64,000 nucleotides of DNA from Atriophallophorus winterbourni. Lineage: Eukaryota; Platyhelminthes; Trematoda; Plagiorchiida; Microphallidae. Shown one piece after another: positions 44,061 through 55,450 of this stretch; the stretch's first letter is position 1, and each line of letters starts with the position of its first letter. The stretch spans positions 124,001 to 188,000 of the forward strand of contig JACCGJ010001929.1 of NCBI GenBank assembly GCA_013407085.1, given 5' to 3'. The translations under genes were made by a program, and so were the position numbers. Below the pieces are notes generated by a model. That model had not been told where the DNA came from. It saw only the letters and a program-made list of their open reading frames with translations, and made no database searches.

Positions 44061-45420
44061 TAACTTCTGTTCCCGTCCGTGACGGAAAAAGTATTTCATC
44101 ACTTGGAATCACAAAATATACGAAGTGTGACGCAGCGTGGTTTCCGTAAATCTCGCTCATGCTTGACAGACTTGTTGACGGTGTTAAACGACTGGACCCA
44201 AACGGTTGACGAAGGAGCTAGCATGCACGCTTGCTATCTGGATATGTCTAAAACTGTAGACCGAGTTGATCACTTTCGACTAATACAAAAGCTAAAGCAG
44301 ATTGGTACCAGCGGACCGCTATGGCTTGAAAGTTACCTAAGTGGGCGCAAGGCGTTTAAATCAACCGGGTATAATCACGGGTTATGAATACCTCTAGTGG
44401 CGTACCGCCAGATTCCGTCCTCGAACCAGTTCTTTTATTGATTTACATCAACGACCTATCAGAGACGCTCTCATGCAATGTGATTCTCGTTGCTCATAAT
44501 ATTAAACTTTGGACGCGGATAAAATCAACTGCGGACTGTGGACAGTGATTTAGATGATCTCCATGGATGGTCGGTACGGAATAAGCTACCATTCAATTTT
44601 CAAAAATGCAAGGTGTTGCAAATTGGTAAGCCATTCGAGTACTAATATCACTTTGGGCAGACGATTTTGAGCTGAACCGGGTCGGAATGGTATCTTGGAG
44701 TCTGGGTATTCAATTCAATGCGGCAGCCTGAAGAACAGCCTGCATCGTAAGGTCATCTAATACTGTTTAATCTATTTTCTTATATTGTTTATACACTTAA
44801 ATTTCAATTTTTACCATCCTATGGTTGTTGTTAAGCTTGTTGCTTTTTAGACCATTAAAAACCTTGAATTACCTTGAATCTACAAGCATGCTTCCAAGCT
44901 TCTAGGTATGCTGCGACGGATTTTCAGTACTTCTTCACCTGAAACGTTGTCCACCATCATGAAATCCTACGTAATTACAACCAGGGAGCATGCATCACAA
45001 GCTTGGACTCCGTGGTTAAAAAACGATATACTATTGCTTGATAAAATATACAATCGTGCAACCAAAGTCGTAAGTAGTTTCCAGAAAGTAACGTATGAGG
45101 AATGATTGCAAAAACTGAGTCTCCCCACTCCCCGTCAAAGAAGGCTTCGAAGTGATGTGATACTAACATGCAAAATATTAAATACCCCAAATCATCCTTT
45201 AAAACATTCATTCAAATACCGTGAGTTACAATATACACGCAGCCACTCAGCGACACTACAACTTCCCCATTCCCGTATCAGCTGTCACCGATATTTTATT
45301 GTGTACATACTCTCCCGGAAACCATTGTCATCGTTCCCAGCGTCGAAACTTTCATTCGAAATATTCATAGATGATATGCAGGTAAAAAGCTATGCTTTAC
45401 AAGACCCACACAGATTTACA
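44060..45420 (+). mobile_element. CR1-like LINE fragment, RT core to C-terminus, with insertion
   Basis: RT blocks: QRGFRKSRSCLTDLLTVLND, MHACYLDMSKTVDRVDHFRL (motif A), SGVPPDSVLEPVLLLIYIND, then a damaged motif C (ILVAHNIKL where FADD is expected), VRNKLPFNFQKCKVLQIG. After about 44755 the C-terminal region is separated by 130 bp and resumes at 44885: ASKLLGMLRRIFSTSSPETL, ASQAWTPWLKNDILLLDKIY, RRLRSDVILTCKILN. Several stops. Confidence 0.7.
44756..44884 (+). mobile_element. LINE 3' UTR fragment inserted in RT
   Basis: About 129 bp with GTTAAGCTTGTTGCTTTTTA and AAAAACCTTGAATTACC ending TTGAATC, matching the tail of copy C at 13400-13460. It separates RT blocks that are adjacent in sister copies, so it is a very short 5'-truncated insertion. 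Confidence 0.6.
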
Positions 45421-46915
45421 TCCGGTCGGATGGTAAAAAATATCAAAATATTGTTAGAGATTATTGTCAAACGTGAAAAACATACTTGTCCATGTGGACA
45501 TCTAGTGATTTCTTGAAAACGTCAATGGTTCAAGATTGTACCACATGAGTAGGTAAACTGTTCCATAATTGCACATTGCGAACGGAAAATGCTTATTTGT
45601 GGCAGTTCAACCTGCTATGCTGTTGGTAAAGTTTAGATTGGTGACCGCGCAGATGTGTGTTATGGGAAAGATGAAACAAATGAATGCAAGGATGATTTGT
45701 TTGATTAAGTACTGTCCAAATGAATATTAGTGCTCTTCGTTGCCGTATGTATTGAGCCGAATGCAAATTCAATATTTTAAGTCTCATTTCGTATGGATAA
45801 TTAGAAAGTCCCAGGACGAGTTTTGTCGCTCTGCGCCGTGGAATTTCCAATAGCTGAGTATCTTTTTTTCAACAAAGGATCCCATGCCGGCATAGCATAT
45901 ACGATATGAGGACGGATGTAGGTTGAAATCAATTTACAGATAATGTTGGGGTCAAACGAACCTTGGACTCTTCGATGGAGACCAAAGTAGCTTTCAGCTT
46001 TGCCGGCAGCGACTCGACATTGCATTGAGTCTTCTAAGTCAGACTGGATAATCACGTCTAAATCTTTTTTCTAATTTAGAAAGAGAAATTATTCCGCGTT
46101 TTAAATTGGTAGGGATCACGCAATTTGCCAGCGTTTGTTTGAACAGGTACGTGAGTGGTTTGCATAGCAAATTCGTATATTGCTTCAATATGAGCGGGGT
46201 TATTCCCCTCAACCCAGGGAGACTTTCCGGTTTTTATATTAAATAATGCTTGGACAATGCTTTTTGACGTGAAATTTATTTCACTCATGGCAACCGTAGT
46301 TGAAATGGTTTGATTTGGGACGTCTATATCATGTTCTCTCGTCTGAATACATGATGAATCAAACGTGGCCAATGCTTCAGCAGTTGCTGTTGTTGGTCCA
46401 GCTGACATGTTCACAGACGCAACTCCAGGTTTCACTTTAGCTTGATCGCTAACCATAGGATAAAGTATTTTGGGGTTGAGCTCCATCATGCGTGATATCA
46501 GTTCTTGGCAGTACAACTTGTTTTGGACGACAATTTTGTTTACTTTGTTCTTCATTAGATGGAGTGGTTCCCAGGTCTCTGATATTGGGTATTTACCGAT
46601 GCTGTCGCCAAGAAATGTTTCGTACCTTTAACCACTTACGAGTTCGACTTCTTAGTTTAAATTCAAGGTTTTGTATTGAGTTCCAGAGGACAAATGCGTA
46701 GCTCACTTTGATTGAATTCTTTATGTTAATAAAAACTGTTTCCAGTGTCATATGACTGATTTTTCTTGGGATTGACCGCACACAAGGACATGGGACTAAA
46801 CACACCCGCTGATATAGCCTCAAATTTGAGTCAAAAGACGATCGGCGTTGTTGATATAATTTGTCGCTGACGGCTTGGATAGATGCATAAAATGACGCGC
46901 CATCGGATATCATGT
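45421..46915 (-). mobile_element. CR1-like LINE fragment, linker and RT ends
   Basis: From right to left: 46913-46593 IKVSYAFVLWNSIQNLEFKLRS and RTRKWLKVRNISWR (linker); 46555-46076 LYCQELISRMMELNPKILYP, QAKVKPGVASVNMSAGPTTA and LFNIKTGKSPWVEGNN (start of RT); then a large internal deletion, and 46055-45593 with the C-terminal part (VAAGKAESYFGLHRRVQG, ICKLISTYIRPHIVYAMPAW, RRATKLVLGLSNYPYEMRLK). The RT catalytic core is missing. Confidence 0.7.
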
Positions 46916-47139
46916 ACTACGTCTGAAAAATACGTTGTTCCCAAATACCGGTCATGGGGTGTTGCAACCTTCAGCTTTGGATCAAATCGTCCTCTGTACT
47001 CATTTGATCATAAATTTCGCGAACGGACCAACGCTTTCTCACTACATAATCATGTCGCACACTATACTCAGAGAGTAGCTACATACGTATCGTCTATACC
47101 AGATCTTGCTTTATTTTCCGGAGCAACGAAATAGAACGT
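46916..47139. other. Stretch with unassigned plus frame
   Basis: An 83-codon plus-strand frame (46883-47134) reads RSWGVATFSFGSNRPLYSFD and HYTQRVATYVSSIPDLALFS. I do not recognise it and no splice sites decide its status. Confidence 0.25.
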
Positions 47140-49710
47140 ATTGAGTACGTTTCCCTTGAATAGGAGAGGTCATATTTTGCTACGTTTCGAATGTTCGTAT
47201 AAAGCTGTTAGGTGGGTACGTGAATCTATTGTGGGAAATCGATTATTCGCTCCTCCTCCCTTTGAACGCAAACAGGTCACTCCGTATCCGTCGTTGGGTA
47301 AAATCGTATAGATTTAGTCTTAACATTCGCTCTCTGAAAGGCTAATTTATGTAACGGGAGACCAACTTTGTCGCATGCTGCTAAATCCTGTCACGTAGTT
47401 CTATATCCTTCATCAGCCAAAGTGCCCAGGCTTGGATGGAATATTGCACAACAAGACATTCATAAGTATTAATTAACCGGAGTAAGGTTTCGGGCGTGAA
47501 CCTCTTGAATATCCGTTTGGAAGCCTCAAGATACGGCGAGCAAAGGTTGTCATAGCCGGGGGTGGCAGTGGGGATAAGCTCCCACTGTTTATAAAATGCT
47601 CCCATATGGCATGCGTCTCAAATAGCCTCCAACCAAGTCTTCTGGCCTGCACGAGTGGCTCTCCGAGCCCGGCGGAACTGCTTCTACCAACAGGAGAAGG
47701 GGCGAGGGCGAGTGACTGGCGCCTGAAAACCAGTTTGCTTCGGGCAGATGTAGCTCGTTAGCCTGGGAGGGCATTTCATCTAAGGGAAGGAAAACCCTGA
47801 TTTTAAACCTCCGCTGCCTTGTGGGATACCCGATCGCGGGAAAGGCTTCGGGAGAAAACCCTGAGGAAAAACCTGGAACAGAGTCTGGTAGACCACCTCT
47901 TTCTGGCAACTCCCTGCTGCCTTGCAGGTCGTACTTGGTTGTGCAAAGGCTAGAGAAGCTGACTCGAACAAACGCCGAGTGGTGCTGGGGACGCCGCTTT
48001 GTACCCAAATTCCCAAGACTCTTCAAAAAAGCCGACTCATCCTCCAGGAGGAGATAGTCGCACAAAGTAAAGTAAAGTAAGCAATATTGTACACCATCCG
48101 GCAATGATGTCCAGGCTTAAGGTTAAACGAAACCCAGATACCAAGATCTTTTTCTGCTGTGGTCCAGACGAGATCTTGCGTGCCAATCTGATACGTGTGG
48201 TGCAGAGATTTTCCAAGCTGCAGCATTTTACATTTCGCAGGGTTAAATGGTAACTCATTTAACTGGGACCAACGAAATAAGATGCTTAGATCCCGTTGTA
48301 ATGCAAGACAGTCATTAACAGACCGGACACGTTTCCATATTTTAATATCATCAGCAAATAGTATCAAGTTGCATCCAATATTCTCTACTATATCGTTCAT
48401 ATACACCAAGAATGGAAGAGGTCCAAGAACCGAGCCTTGCGGAACTCCACTCGTGACGTCTATTTTTGTAGATAAGGTGCTGCCAACGCGAACTTGGACG
48501 TGTCTATCAGCAACATTCCCGTTACTCCATAAGCTTCGAAATAGTTGGAAATATCGATGTAGCAAGCACTTTCGTCTAGTGCCTTAGTCCAATCCTCGAA
48601 CGTGTGTGTTGCGGTCAAAATATTTTGGTGTTCAAAATGTTCCCTGATGCGCGCAGTCACAATGCGTTCCATTAATTTAGAGATCGCTGGAAGTAGCGTT
48701 AGCGGTCTATACTTTGCTGGGTTTAACGGCTACCACCTTTACAAATAGGAGTTATCATCCCTGCTTTTCAATGCGGTCGTATTTTTCCTTCATGTAGGCT
48801 GAGATTGAATAAGCGCGGGAGAGGAGCAGTCAAAGCAATTCGACACCTGCGAAGTATGGCGGAAATTTTGTCTGCGCCAGGGGACTTGTTTTCGTTTATT
48901 TGACAAAGTTTCCGACTAACCATACATTTGCTGACAGTCATTTCGCTTAATAATTCCAAACGTGGCGAATTTGGTAATTCGGAATACAACGCCTAGGATT
49001 GAAAATAAGTGAGTAAGACGTTGCTAAAGTATCGGCGGTATCGTGGGCAGTGTGAGTCAATCCATTAGGGGCTTGTACAGAGAAAACGCCTGGTTTGATT
49101 TTTGATCGCTCATTTACTATCTTGTAGGGAGGCTTTGGATTTTTTCCATTCTCTTTAGCAAGTTAAATTGGAACTGCCACGATCTTCTTTTAAAAGTCGT
49201 GACGTGATTCCGTATCTTACAGAATCGCTTCCATGTTGCTTCCGTACCAAAATTCTTATAAGTTACCCATGACTTTCTCTTTATAGCTAACCGTTTCTTA
49301 GTTCTACTCCGGATAACAAACTGGTATTTTTGGTTGCATTTGTGCCGTATAAAACTCGAGTTTTCGTAAATCTTCGAATTCAAATAATTTAGAATTGTAT
49401 TGTAATATAAGCCAGAATCCATGAAATCAAACTCTTGAGTGTGTGCATCTTGGAGATTGATATCTAATGATTGAAATCGTATTTCCCTGAGCACCGAATG
49501 CAAAGGTAGAGTCTCACCATCCAGCTTCACCGAAACATTCGTGGCGATATTGCAGTGGATGGGATAAGCCGGAAATGGTTGCGTCAGGTCATTTGGGGTC
49601 AACGTGTGGCTGCTGACGAACATCCGGATACTTAACACAAAACATTTCCGTTTCATCTGTCCAACAATAACCAAGTTACCCCAGCGTTTCACGGCCACTT
49701 GAACATAGCA
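47140..49710 (-). mobile_element. CR1-like LINE fragment, linker to RT C-terminus, with 540-bp insertion
   Basis: From right to left: linker 49698-49117 (SRTKKRLAIKRKSWVTYKNF, TWKRFCKIRNHVTTF); RT fingers 48989-48768 (LCQINENKSPGADKISAILR); 48672-48460 (MERIVTARIREHFEHQNILT, DWTKALDESACYIDIS); RT palm 48565-48060 with TSGVPQGSVLGPLPFLVYMN, CNLILFADDIKIWKRVRSVN (FADD intact) and KCKMLQLGKSLHHTYQ. At 48081 it is cut by the 540-bp repeat and resumes at 47544 with FKRFTPETLLRLINTYECLV and QYSIQAWALWLMKDIELRD. Frameshifts break it elsewhere. Confidence 0.78.
47545..48080 (-). mobile_element. 540-bp GC-rich repeat, copy 2, inserted in LINE RT
   Basis: Boundaries were set against the uninterrupted sister RT at 25860-25895. 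AGCAA occurs at both junctions (47538-47542 region and 48080-48084), a likely 5-bp target duplication. Orientation is opposite to copy 1. The internal frame of about 165 codons is open here too (DYLLLEDESAFLKSLG, RELPERGGLPDSVPGF, FLPLDEMPSQANELHL). No polymerase, tRNA boxes or terminal inverted repeats were seen. It begins on its own strand with three TACTT/ACTTT-like units. Confidence 0.78.
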
Positions 49711-49714
49711 TCTG

Positions 49715-49775
49715 ATTCATCCTTGAGGTCAACCTGCCCCGCGAATCCCACAACACAAGAGAAATCCCCTTGGTA
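49715..49775 (-). repeat. Fragment shared with 55144-55225
   Basis: The minus strand reads TTTCTCTTGTGTTGTGGGAT TCG and then GGCAGGTTGACCTCAAGGAT. The same blocks, 16 bp further apart, occur on the plus strand at 55150-55215. Possibly an LTR end plus leader of a lost element. Confidence 0.45.
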
Positions 49776-50189
49776 AAATGCATTTGTTACGCATAGGACA
49801 AAGAACAAAACAAACGCCTACCTTATGTAGCAAACCACAAGACTGTCCTAAAACGTGTCTGTCCCGGTTGTCACTTCGATCTGATTTGACAATCGATTTT
49901 GTGTCAAACCGGTACGTTTCAGGCCCTTACTACACATGGATCATTCTATCGACATTGACGAATTGCATATCGTTCGATTCGAAATCACGTTCTCCATCTT
50001 CTTATGCTTCCCAAAATGTCGCCCGAACTGTTCTAATGCAACCCTTCTGAAAACCGAATTATTACGAGTTCGCAATGGTTGTCGTTTATCTTCTCGGCGC
50101 TTTCTGTCCTTGTATGGTGCCGGAGGGTGTTCTACGGTATATCATTCGAAAGCGTGTGATTAGCACTCATCATAACACATCAAATATAA

Positions 50190-50450
50190 CGGTTGCGTCT
50201 CGCCATCACGTGTAGCAAAAACATTTGTGGTGATATGATGCTTATACACAAAATATTACACACTTTAAACCACCTGTTTGAACATCCATTCAAATATCAT
50301 TACTCTCGCTGCGCACTGAGCCACTCAACTGTACATTCTAAATTACCAGTACTTTTACTCTATACATGCGTGCTTTCTTTGGAATGCACTGTTCAAAACT
50401 GTTCTTTACACTCCGAACGTTGATAGGCACATTTAAATGTTGGACAAACA
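50190..50450 (+). mobile_element. LINE RT C-terminal scrap
   Basis: The frame MMLIHKILHTLNHLFEHPFK followed by YHYSRCALSHS resembles the LILTYKILN...HPLKH...SRTHS region of the CR1-like copies. No more than about 60 residues can be aligned by eye. Confidence 0.45.
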
Positions 50451-51405
50451 TCTGTTGCAAAATGATTTGATTGCATCTGTTTATTAAATCAGGGTGAGTA
50501 TTTAAGAAACCAACATGTCTGAACCATTATTTAGTATCCTATGGTAATTGTGAATCATTTTCTCACCACAAATTTTTGAATATCGAGTTCTTCTATAGCG
50601 ATTGTACTTTTGATTATATCGAATACTGTTCGGGGTAATATTTTCGACATAATTTGACCTCAAATCCCCAGGATGACAGAAGCTTGCTTGTATATCGCCT
50701 CACATCACTAGTTCGGTTCTATTATTCGAGTCACGCAAAAAGCAAAGGTCTTCCTTGTGATGGTCCGTTGAATGACTTAGGTTTCACTGCGAAGTGTAAT
50801 CCTCCCGTTGTAGTTTTTAACTTTTGTGGTTTGAAAAAGATAATCGTTCAAATGTAACCGACTGTGAGGCGTATCCAAATCGTTTTGCACCATCGCACAG
50901 TATGCAATTCATCTGATCTGTTTTCACGCATTGAAGAGTGAGGCATTAACAATTAAGAATTTCAATTCATGCCATCCAAGTAGCTAAATGTAAGGGGTAA
51001 ATCCGATGTATTATGCTCCTCACACACCCCGAAATTATTCCACTATTAAAATTTCCGATCTGTAGTATATTCACTTATCCATGACGTAACAGCATGGTTT
51101 CTAACTCACAGTGAATAGAAATTTCGATGGAAGTTGGCGAGTGAAAATCAATAGTGCTTCTAAACTGAAGGTGAGTCAGTTGCTTAATTGGCCCGGATGA
51201 GATGTTGCGCATCATGAAGAAAATCAATAGGTAAGGCATGAGGGTAGTTTGCCATGTCTAATCAATTGGGCCGCAAACGCTTCCGATAATTTCAACCAGG
51301 GTGTAATCGAACCAACCCGGGTAGAAAAATATCTAGTAGCAACCAGTATTTTGTTACATTTAATAGGCCAATAAAACATGAGCATAGCAGTAATCAACGA
51401 AATAG
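50451..51405. other. Upstream region of second phosphatase gene
   Basis: No gene recognised; short frames only. The coding frame of the phosphatase is closed by TAG at 51403. Confidence 0.45.
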
Positions 51406-51454
51406 CTGCCTATCATTGACGCCCAATTTCGTACAATTACCAGTTTCAGAGGTC

Positions 51455-51538
51455 ATGTGTACGCGTCAGCACGTGACTATCGACCAACAAATTCAACCGC
51501 TGTCTTTGTCCCGGAGGGAAACAACACAAACCGAATGA
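51455..51538 (+). promoter_or_regulatory. Possible upstream ORF overlapping the start codon
   Basis: An ATG at 51455 in another frame gives 27 codons and ends at TGA 51536-51538, overlapping the ATG at 51535 (ATGA). If the mRNA begins at or near the AG at 51449, this short frame would be met first and could limit initiation. Pure sequence observation. Confidence 0.3.
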
Positions 51539-52656
51539 CACGCAGAAAAACGGGAAAAACCAAGATAAGCCGTGAACTATCTAAAGTTAGGCTTGACCAC
51601 TTGTTGAACCGTTTGCTTGACCGATACGTCAGAAAAGGTTGTCGAGTTGAAGCTACCGAACTCGAATTAATTCGCTTATGCAACGAAGTCAGTGATCGGT
51701 TCATGGATGATCCCGTATGCTTAACCCTGACCGTTGACGATCCGTTGTGCGTTGTGGGTGATATCTATGGTCAATACAACGACTTGTTAACAATTTTCAC
51801 TTCCATGGGATTTCCACCTGAGAAGCGGTATCTATTTTTGGGAAACTATGGTGACCGTGGCCCCAGATCACTAGAGGTCCTTGCTTTGTTATTTACGCTA
51901 AAGTTGAAACATCCAAAATACATTTACCTACTGCGTGGCAACCACGAATGTGCATATATATCGTTTCATTATGGCCTAATGGAAGAATGTTCTAAACGGT
52001 ATACAAAGGCATTATGGCGAGCATTCACAAAGGTTTTTGACTGCTTGCCCGCCGTTGCAATAATTGAGGACAGTATATTCTGTACACACAGCGGTATTGT
52101 TCCATGTATGCAATATACCACTGCTCAAACCCCTACGCAATTATCGTATTATATTACGGATATTATCCGTCGGCCGGTGTCCGTAATAGATAACTTTTTA
52201 CTCACACAGCTTACTTGGTCCGAGCCCATAGTTGATATGGACACTGTGCGTCCGAATCCCGCTGGTCAAGGTCAATGGTATGGGGAGAAAGCTGTGGTAG
52301 AATTCTGTCAACGTTTCGGCTTCAGCCTGGTCATTCGGTCTAACGATTACTTGGAAGATGGATACGAATTTATGGCCGATGGAATGTTGCTAACGATATT
52401 CAGTGCCTCATGGTTTAATGGTGTATTTCGAAATGTTGGAGCGTTTGCTTACATGGAGAAATCTGCGAGCACAGGCCAGATAACTAGTGAGATCAAAATT
52501 GTTCGTCCTGCAAAGCTGATGATCAATGCGGCCGCGATCAACAACCCATTGGTTGTTGAAGATTCCATCGAACATCAAGAGACAAAAAAGGCGATGCTTC
52601 AAAGTGGATCACGGGAATTTCTCGGACCCAGAGGACGCTTAACCTTTATTTTGTGA
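51535..52656 (+). CDS. PP1-like pseudophosphatase (paralogue 2), active site more eroded
   Basis: Intronless, 373 codons from the first in-frame ATG at 51535; the frame is open back to 51406 without an ATG. A possible acceptor TTTCAG at 51444-51449 would add 28 residues from an upstream exon. PPP fold: PLCVVGDIYGQYNDLL (D76, Tyr78 for His), RYLFLGNYGDRGPRS (Asn104 for Asp; Val lost), YLLRGNHECAYIS (N136, H137 kept), CTHSGI (H185 kept), TWSEP, NPAGQGQWYG (Gln for the phosphate Arg), LVIRSNDYLEDGYEF (Asn270 for the last metal His), LLTIFSASWFNG. Three of six metal ligands and a phosphate-binding Arg are replaced, so catalysis is very unlikely. It shares GNY, THSG, TWSEP and NPxG with paralogue 1, so both come from one diverged ancestor. 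It could act as a binding protein or decoy for PP1 partners. Confidence 0.82.
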   Translation: MTRRKTGKTKISRELSKVRLDHLLNRLLDRYVRKGCRVEATELELIRLCNEVSDRFMDDPVCLTLTVDDPLCVVGDIYGQYNDLLTIFTSMGFPPEKRYLFLGNYGDRGPRSLEVLALLFTLKLKHPKYIYLLRGNHECAYISFHYGLMEECSKRYTKALWRAFTKVFDCLPAVAIIEDSIFCTHSGIVPCMQYTTAQTPTQLSYYITDIIRRPVSVIDNFLLTQLTWSEPIVDMDTVRPNPAGQGQWYGEKAVVEFCQRFGFSLVIRSNDYLEDGYEFMADGMLLTIFSASWFNGVFRNVGAFAYMEKSASTGQITSEIKIVRPAKLMINAAAINNPLVVEDSIEHQETKKAMLQSGSREFLGPRGRLTFIL

Positions 52657-53639
52657 AAAAAATTCCCATTGGTTGGGAATAACGTTGCTATATTTTGTCA
52701 TCCATGTGGATGATGTTTGACCATTGTTCGTTAATTTGCAAGCAGGCGGTTGCTTGTTCAAGATCATCGTGTACCAAGAAATACACGTTCGTTCCATGCA
52801 TGTTGATAATGTAGAAAATCTGTCGCTCGTGGATGTGTGTTTGCATCGTTAGTATTGTGCATGCACTAAGTAAAAATCAGGCATTCCGTACACTTGAAAG
52901 TGGGTTGCAACGTGTAGGATGTGCAAACTTCTTTTGTTATCTCGAACTCTTGTCGAATCTTGATAGTAGGTGGATATCTCGAGGGTATGTTGGTTGCATT
53001 CGAGCAGCAGTCATGTCCAAAATGTCTAGGAAGATATGCATCAATTGAAAATGATTGCCTAGCCCGCGCATAGTTTTCGCTCAGCGGATAAGACGCCCGT
53101 TCCCCCCAATCAAAGCCCTCGTCCAACTGCTAGGTCTTTTTACGACATAGATGTAATGTCAACAATTTTAATATCTGATTTGGGAAAGCATCTGAACGGG
53201 TATTAAACGGTGTATCATCTAGCCGAAACGGTGGAAGGGTTTTGATCTGCTCTTCCTTGTTAACAGCAATAAATGTTCTCGATGGCACGCCAAATGTTAA
53301 AAAGCTTTGAAGGAATGGAACACTTCGCAGCAAGATGCTAAGTTCTGCAGTTTAATTGGATTTCGTTGTGAGCTTGGAAAATTATGGCATTTTCTCAACA
53401 CAGAGCCCCAGTAAGATTTACTTTATAATCAACAAATCAGCACTCGAGAGGCAACAAGTTGTACTCAACGTTCTACATAAATAAAAGACTTCATCCTTAA
53501 AATCATCTTCATCGCATAACATTACCCTTAAATATTATTAATGGGTACATAGCTGTAAGTCTAAACCTTGAATATTTCTTGATTGAAGGAGGTAAATTAA
53601 CTAGTACTTCTATTATAGAGGGAAATGGGACACAAAGCG
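52657..53639. other. 3' flank of phosphatase paralogue 2
   Basis: No gene recognised. A tRNA-like A-box stretch lies at 53078-53100 without a B box. Confidence 0.4.
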
Positions 53640-53815
53640 TGCGTATTAAGTGTTTTACTGTAAGGTAGTGAAAGCTAGACCATCCACTCAAGATGCCAGC
53701 GGATGATGCGTTGCATCGTAAACATATCAGAGATCGACAGCGTAAAAATACAGAAGTGGTTTCTAAAGATGGTCTACAGAGCATGCTCCCTCCGCTACAC
53801 TAGCTGAACCATGTC
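53640..53815 (-). mobile_element. RTE-like LINE 3' scrap
   Basis: Minus-strand similarity to 32860-33000 (GTAAAAATACAGAAGTGGTT and ACAGAGCATGCTCCCTCCGC against their counterparts). No coding capacity. Confidence 0.45.
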
Positions 53816-54479
53816 TATACAATGGGAAACGGTTGACGTTTAAAGGATCCACTTTAGTGCACTTGAAATCAGGAATTCGGCATTTTAGCAAACCCCGCTT
53901 ACGGTACAAAGACGTTTGTAAAGAAGACAAACGCATTGGACATTGACCTGATGAGTTTAGAACCCACCCTACATAGATTACTTTAGATGCAGGGTGTGAG
54001 GCGTGATCTCAATGCTGGAGAAGAACTGATAGTGCATTTGATTGCCCACCGTAAACCACGTCAACAGCATGCAAACCACCAATCGACTGAGTACTGCATA
54101 TCGCTGTGGAAGAGATTGTTACTCCCGAATCCAACTGTTTACTCAAGTGAAACGGTGAGCTATATCCTTTTGTTATCTTCGGGATTGTGTACTTTTTGTA
54201 TTAAACATTAATGTAAAGCTGAAATTTCCACTATTTTCGAATTAAGCGTTGGAATTCTTCTTCTTTATCAAGCGCTATGGACATTGAACGAGGCTCGATA
54301 GTGATCGTAGTTCCAACAGCTTGCATTTTATAGCCTGTTTCCTATAGAAATCATAAACCTTGAATTAGCAGCGGGAGCTTCAAAGAGACGTAGAATCGCT
54401 ACCGTCAAGCTAATTTTGCCAAGGTGCAGCCCAAGATTCAAACACCCGCGCACCAACCAATATGTAACCAATTCGGCAC
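53816..54479. other. Stretch without recognised gene
   Basis: Only short frames without motifs. Confidence 0.4.
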
Positions 54480-55450
54480 GTGCCGCGCAAGGTCTCTTGA
54501 TTAAGGTTACATGGACGTTTGGTGTGTTCGTAAAACAGCTACTGTTGCGATGAGTGGCCAGATGTGCGTTAACCTGACGCAATCAATCTTGGCTTCTCTC
54601 TCCAAAGCACCACTCGCTACACTGGTGTTGTGACCAAAGAAAGAACGTGGTGAACGGACAATTTCTCATAATCTATCTAATAAATTGGTCAAACAAGCGT
54701 GAACGGTCACGAACGAGCTGCCTGGCGGGACTTTTGGAGGGTGTGAAGTACATTAGCGATGAGCGCTAATCGCGAGCTTTTGAATGATATGCAGAACTCC
54801 ACCCTGTGGCACAAAACAGGAGCAAGAAGCGCCGAAAAGATCGACGACGACAATTGCGAACTCGTAATATATCGGGATTCGGAATGATTACATTCAAACG
54901 GTTTTAGCGACACTTTAGGAAGTATGAGAAGATGGACGTCAGCCGCAATCGAACGACATGCAATTCGTCAAAGTTGGTCAAACGAGCCCAGTGTGGCGAA
55001 GGCTCGAAGTCTACCGGTTGACATGAAATCGACTGACAACCGGAACAGACACATTGAGTATCACCGTTGTGATTGCTTGTTTGCCTATATAAAATAAGCG
55101 TGTTTCTTTAATTGTCTTGTGCGTATTAAACGCCTTCGACCAATCGGTTTTCTCTTGTGTTGTGGGATTCGTGGGTGAACGCGATTAGCGCTGGACAGGT
55201 TGATCTCAGGGATAAAGCGATACAAAATCAATGTGCGTGTGTAACTCGGGCGGGGACGTCGACAACGTTGTACCGATGACACGATGTGCCACCTGCCGTG
55301 TAGACCTGACACAATTATTCCAGGCCTGTCTCACTATCCCCATTCGATACATTACGGCAGCCCGGTGCTTGGGGTCCAAAAAGCAAAAAAACAATGTCAG
55401 AGTGACAGCCGCGAAACCAAACCAAGGCATAGTAAAATTTTAGTTGTATG
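54480..55450 (+). repeat. GC-richer block, possible solo LTR and leader
   Basis: Composition and word use differ from the flanks. TATAAAATA occurs at 55085, followed by TTTCTCTTGTGTTGTGGGAT at about 55150 and GGACAGGTTGATCTCAGGGA at about 55193, blocks also seen at 49715-49775. TATA box, transcript start and leader of an LTR element would fit, but no paired LTR was found. Confidence 0.35.

Noticed and set aside
54707..55430. Minus-strand protein genes in the GC-richer block
   Set aside because: Frames are short, overlap each other and lack motifs; the block looks more like LTR and leader sequence.
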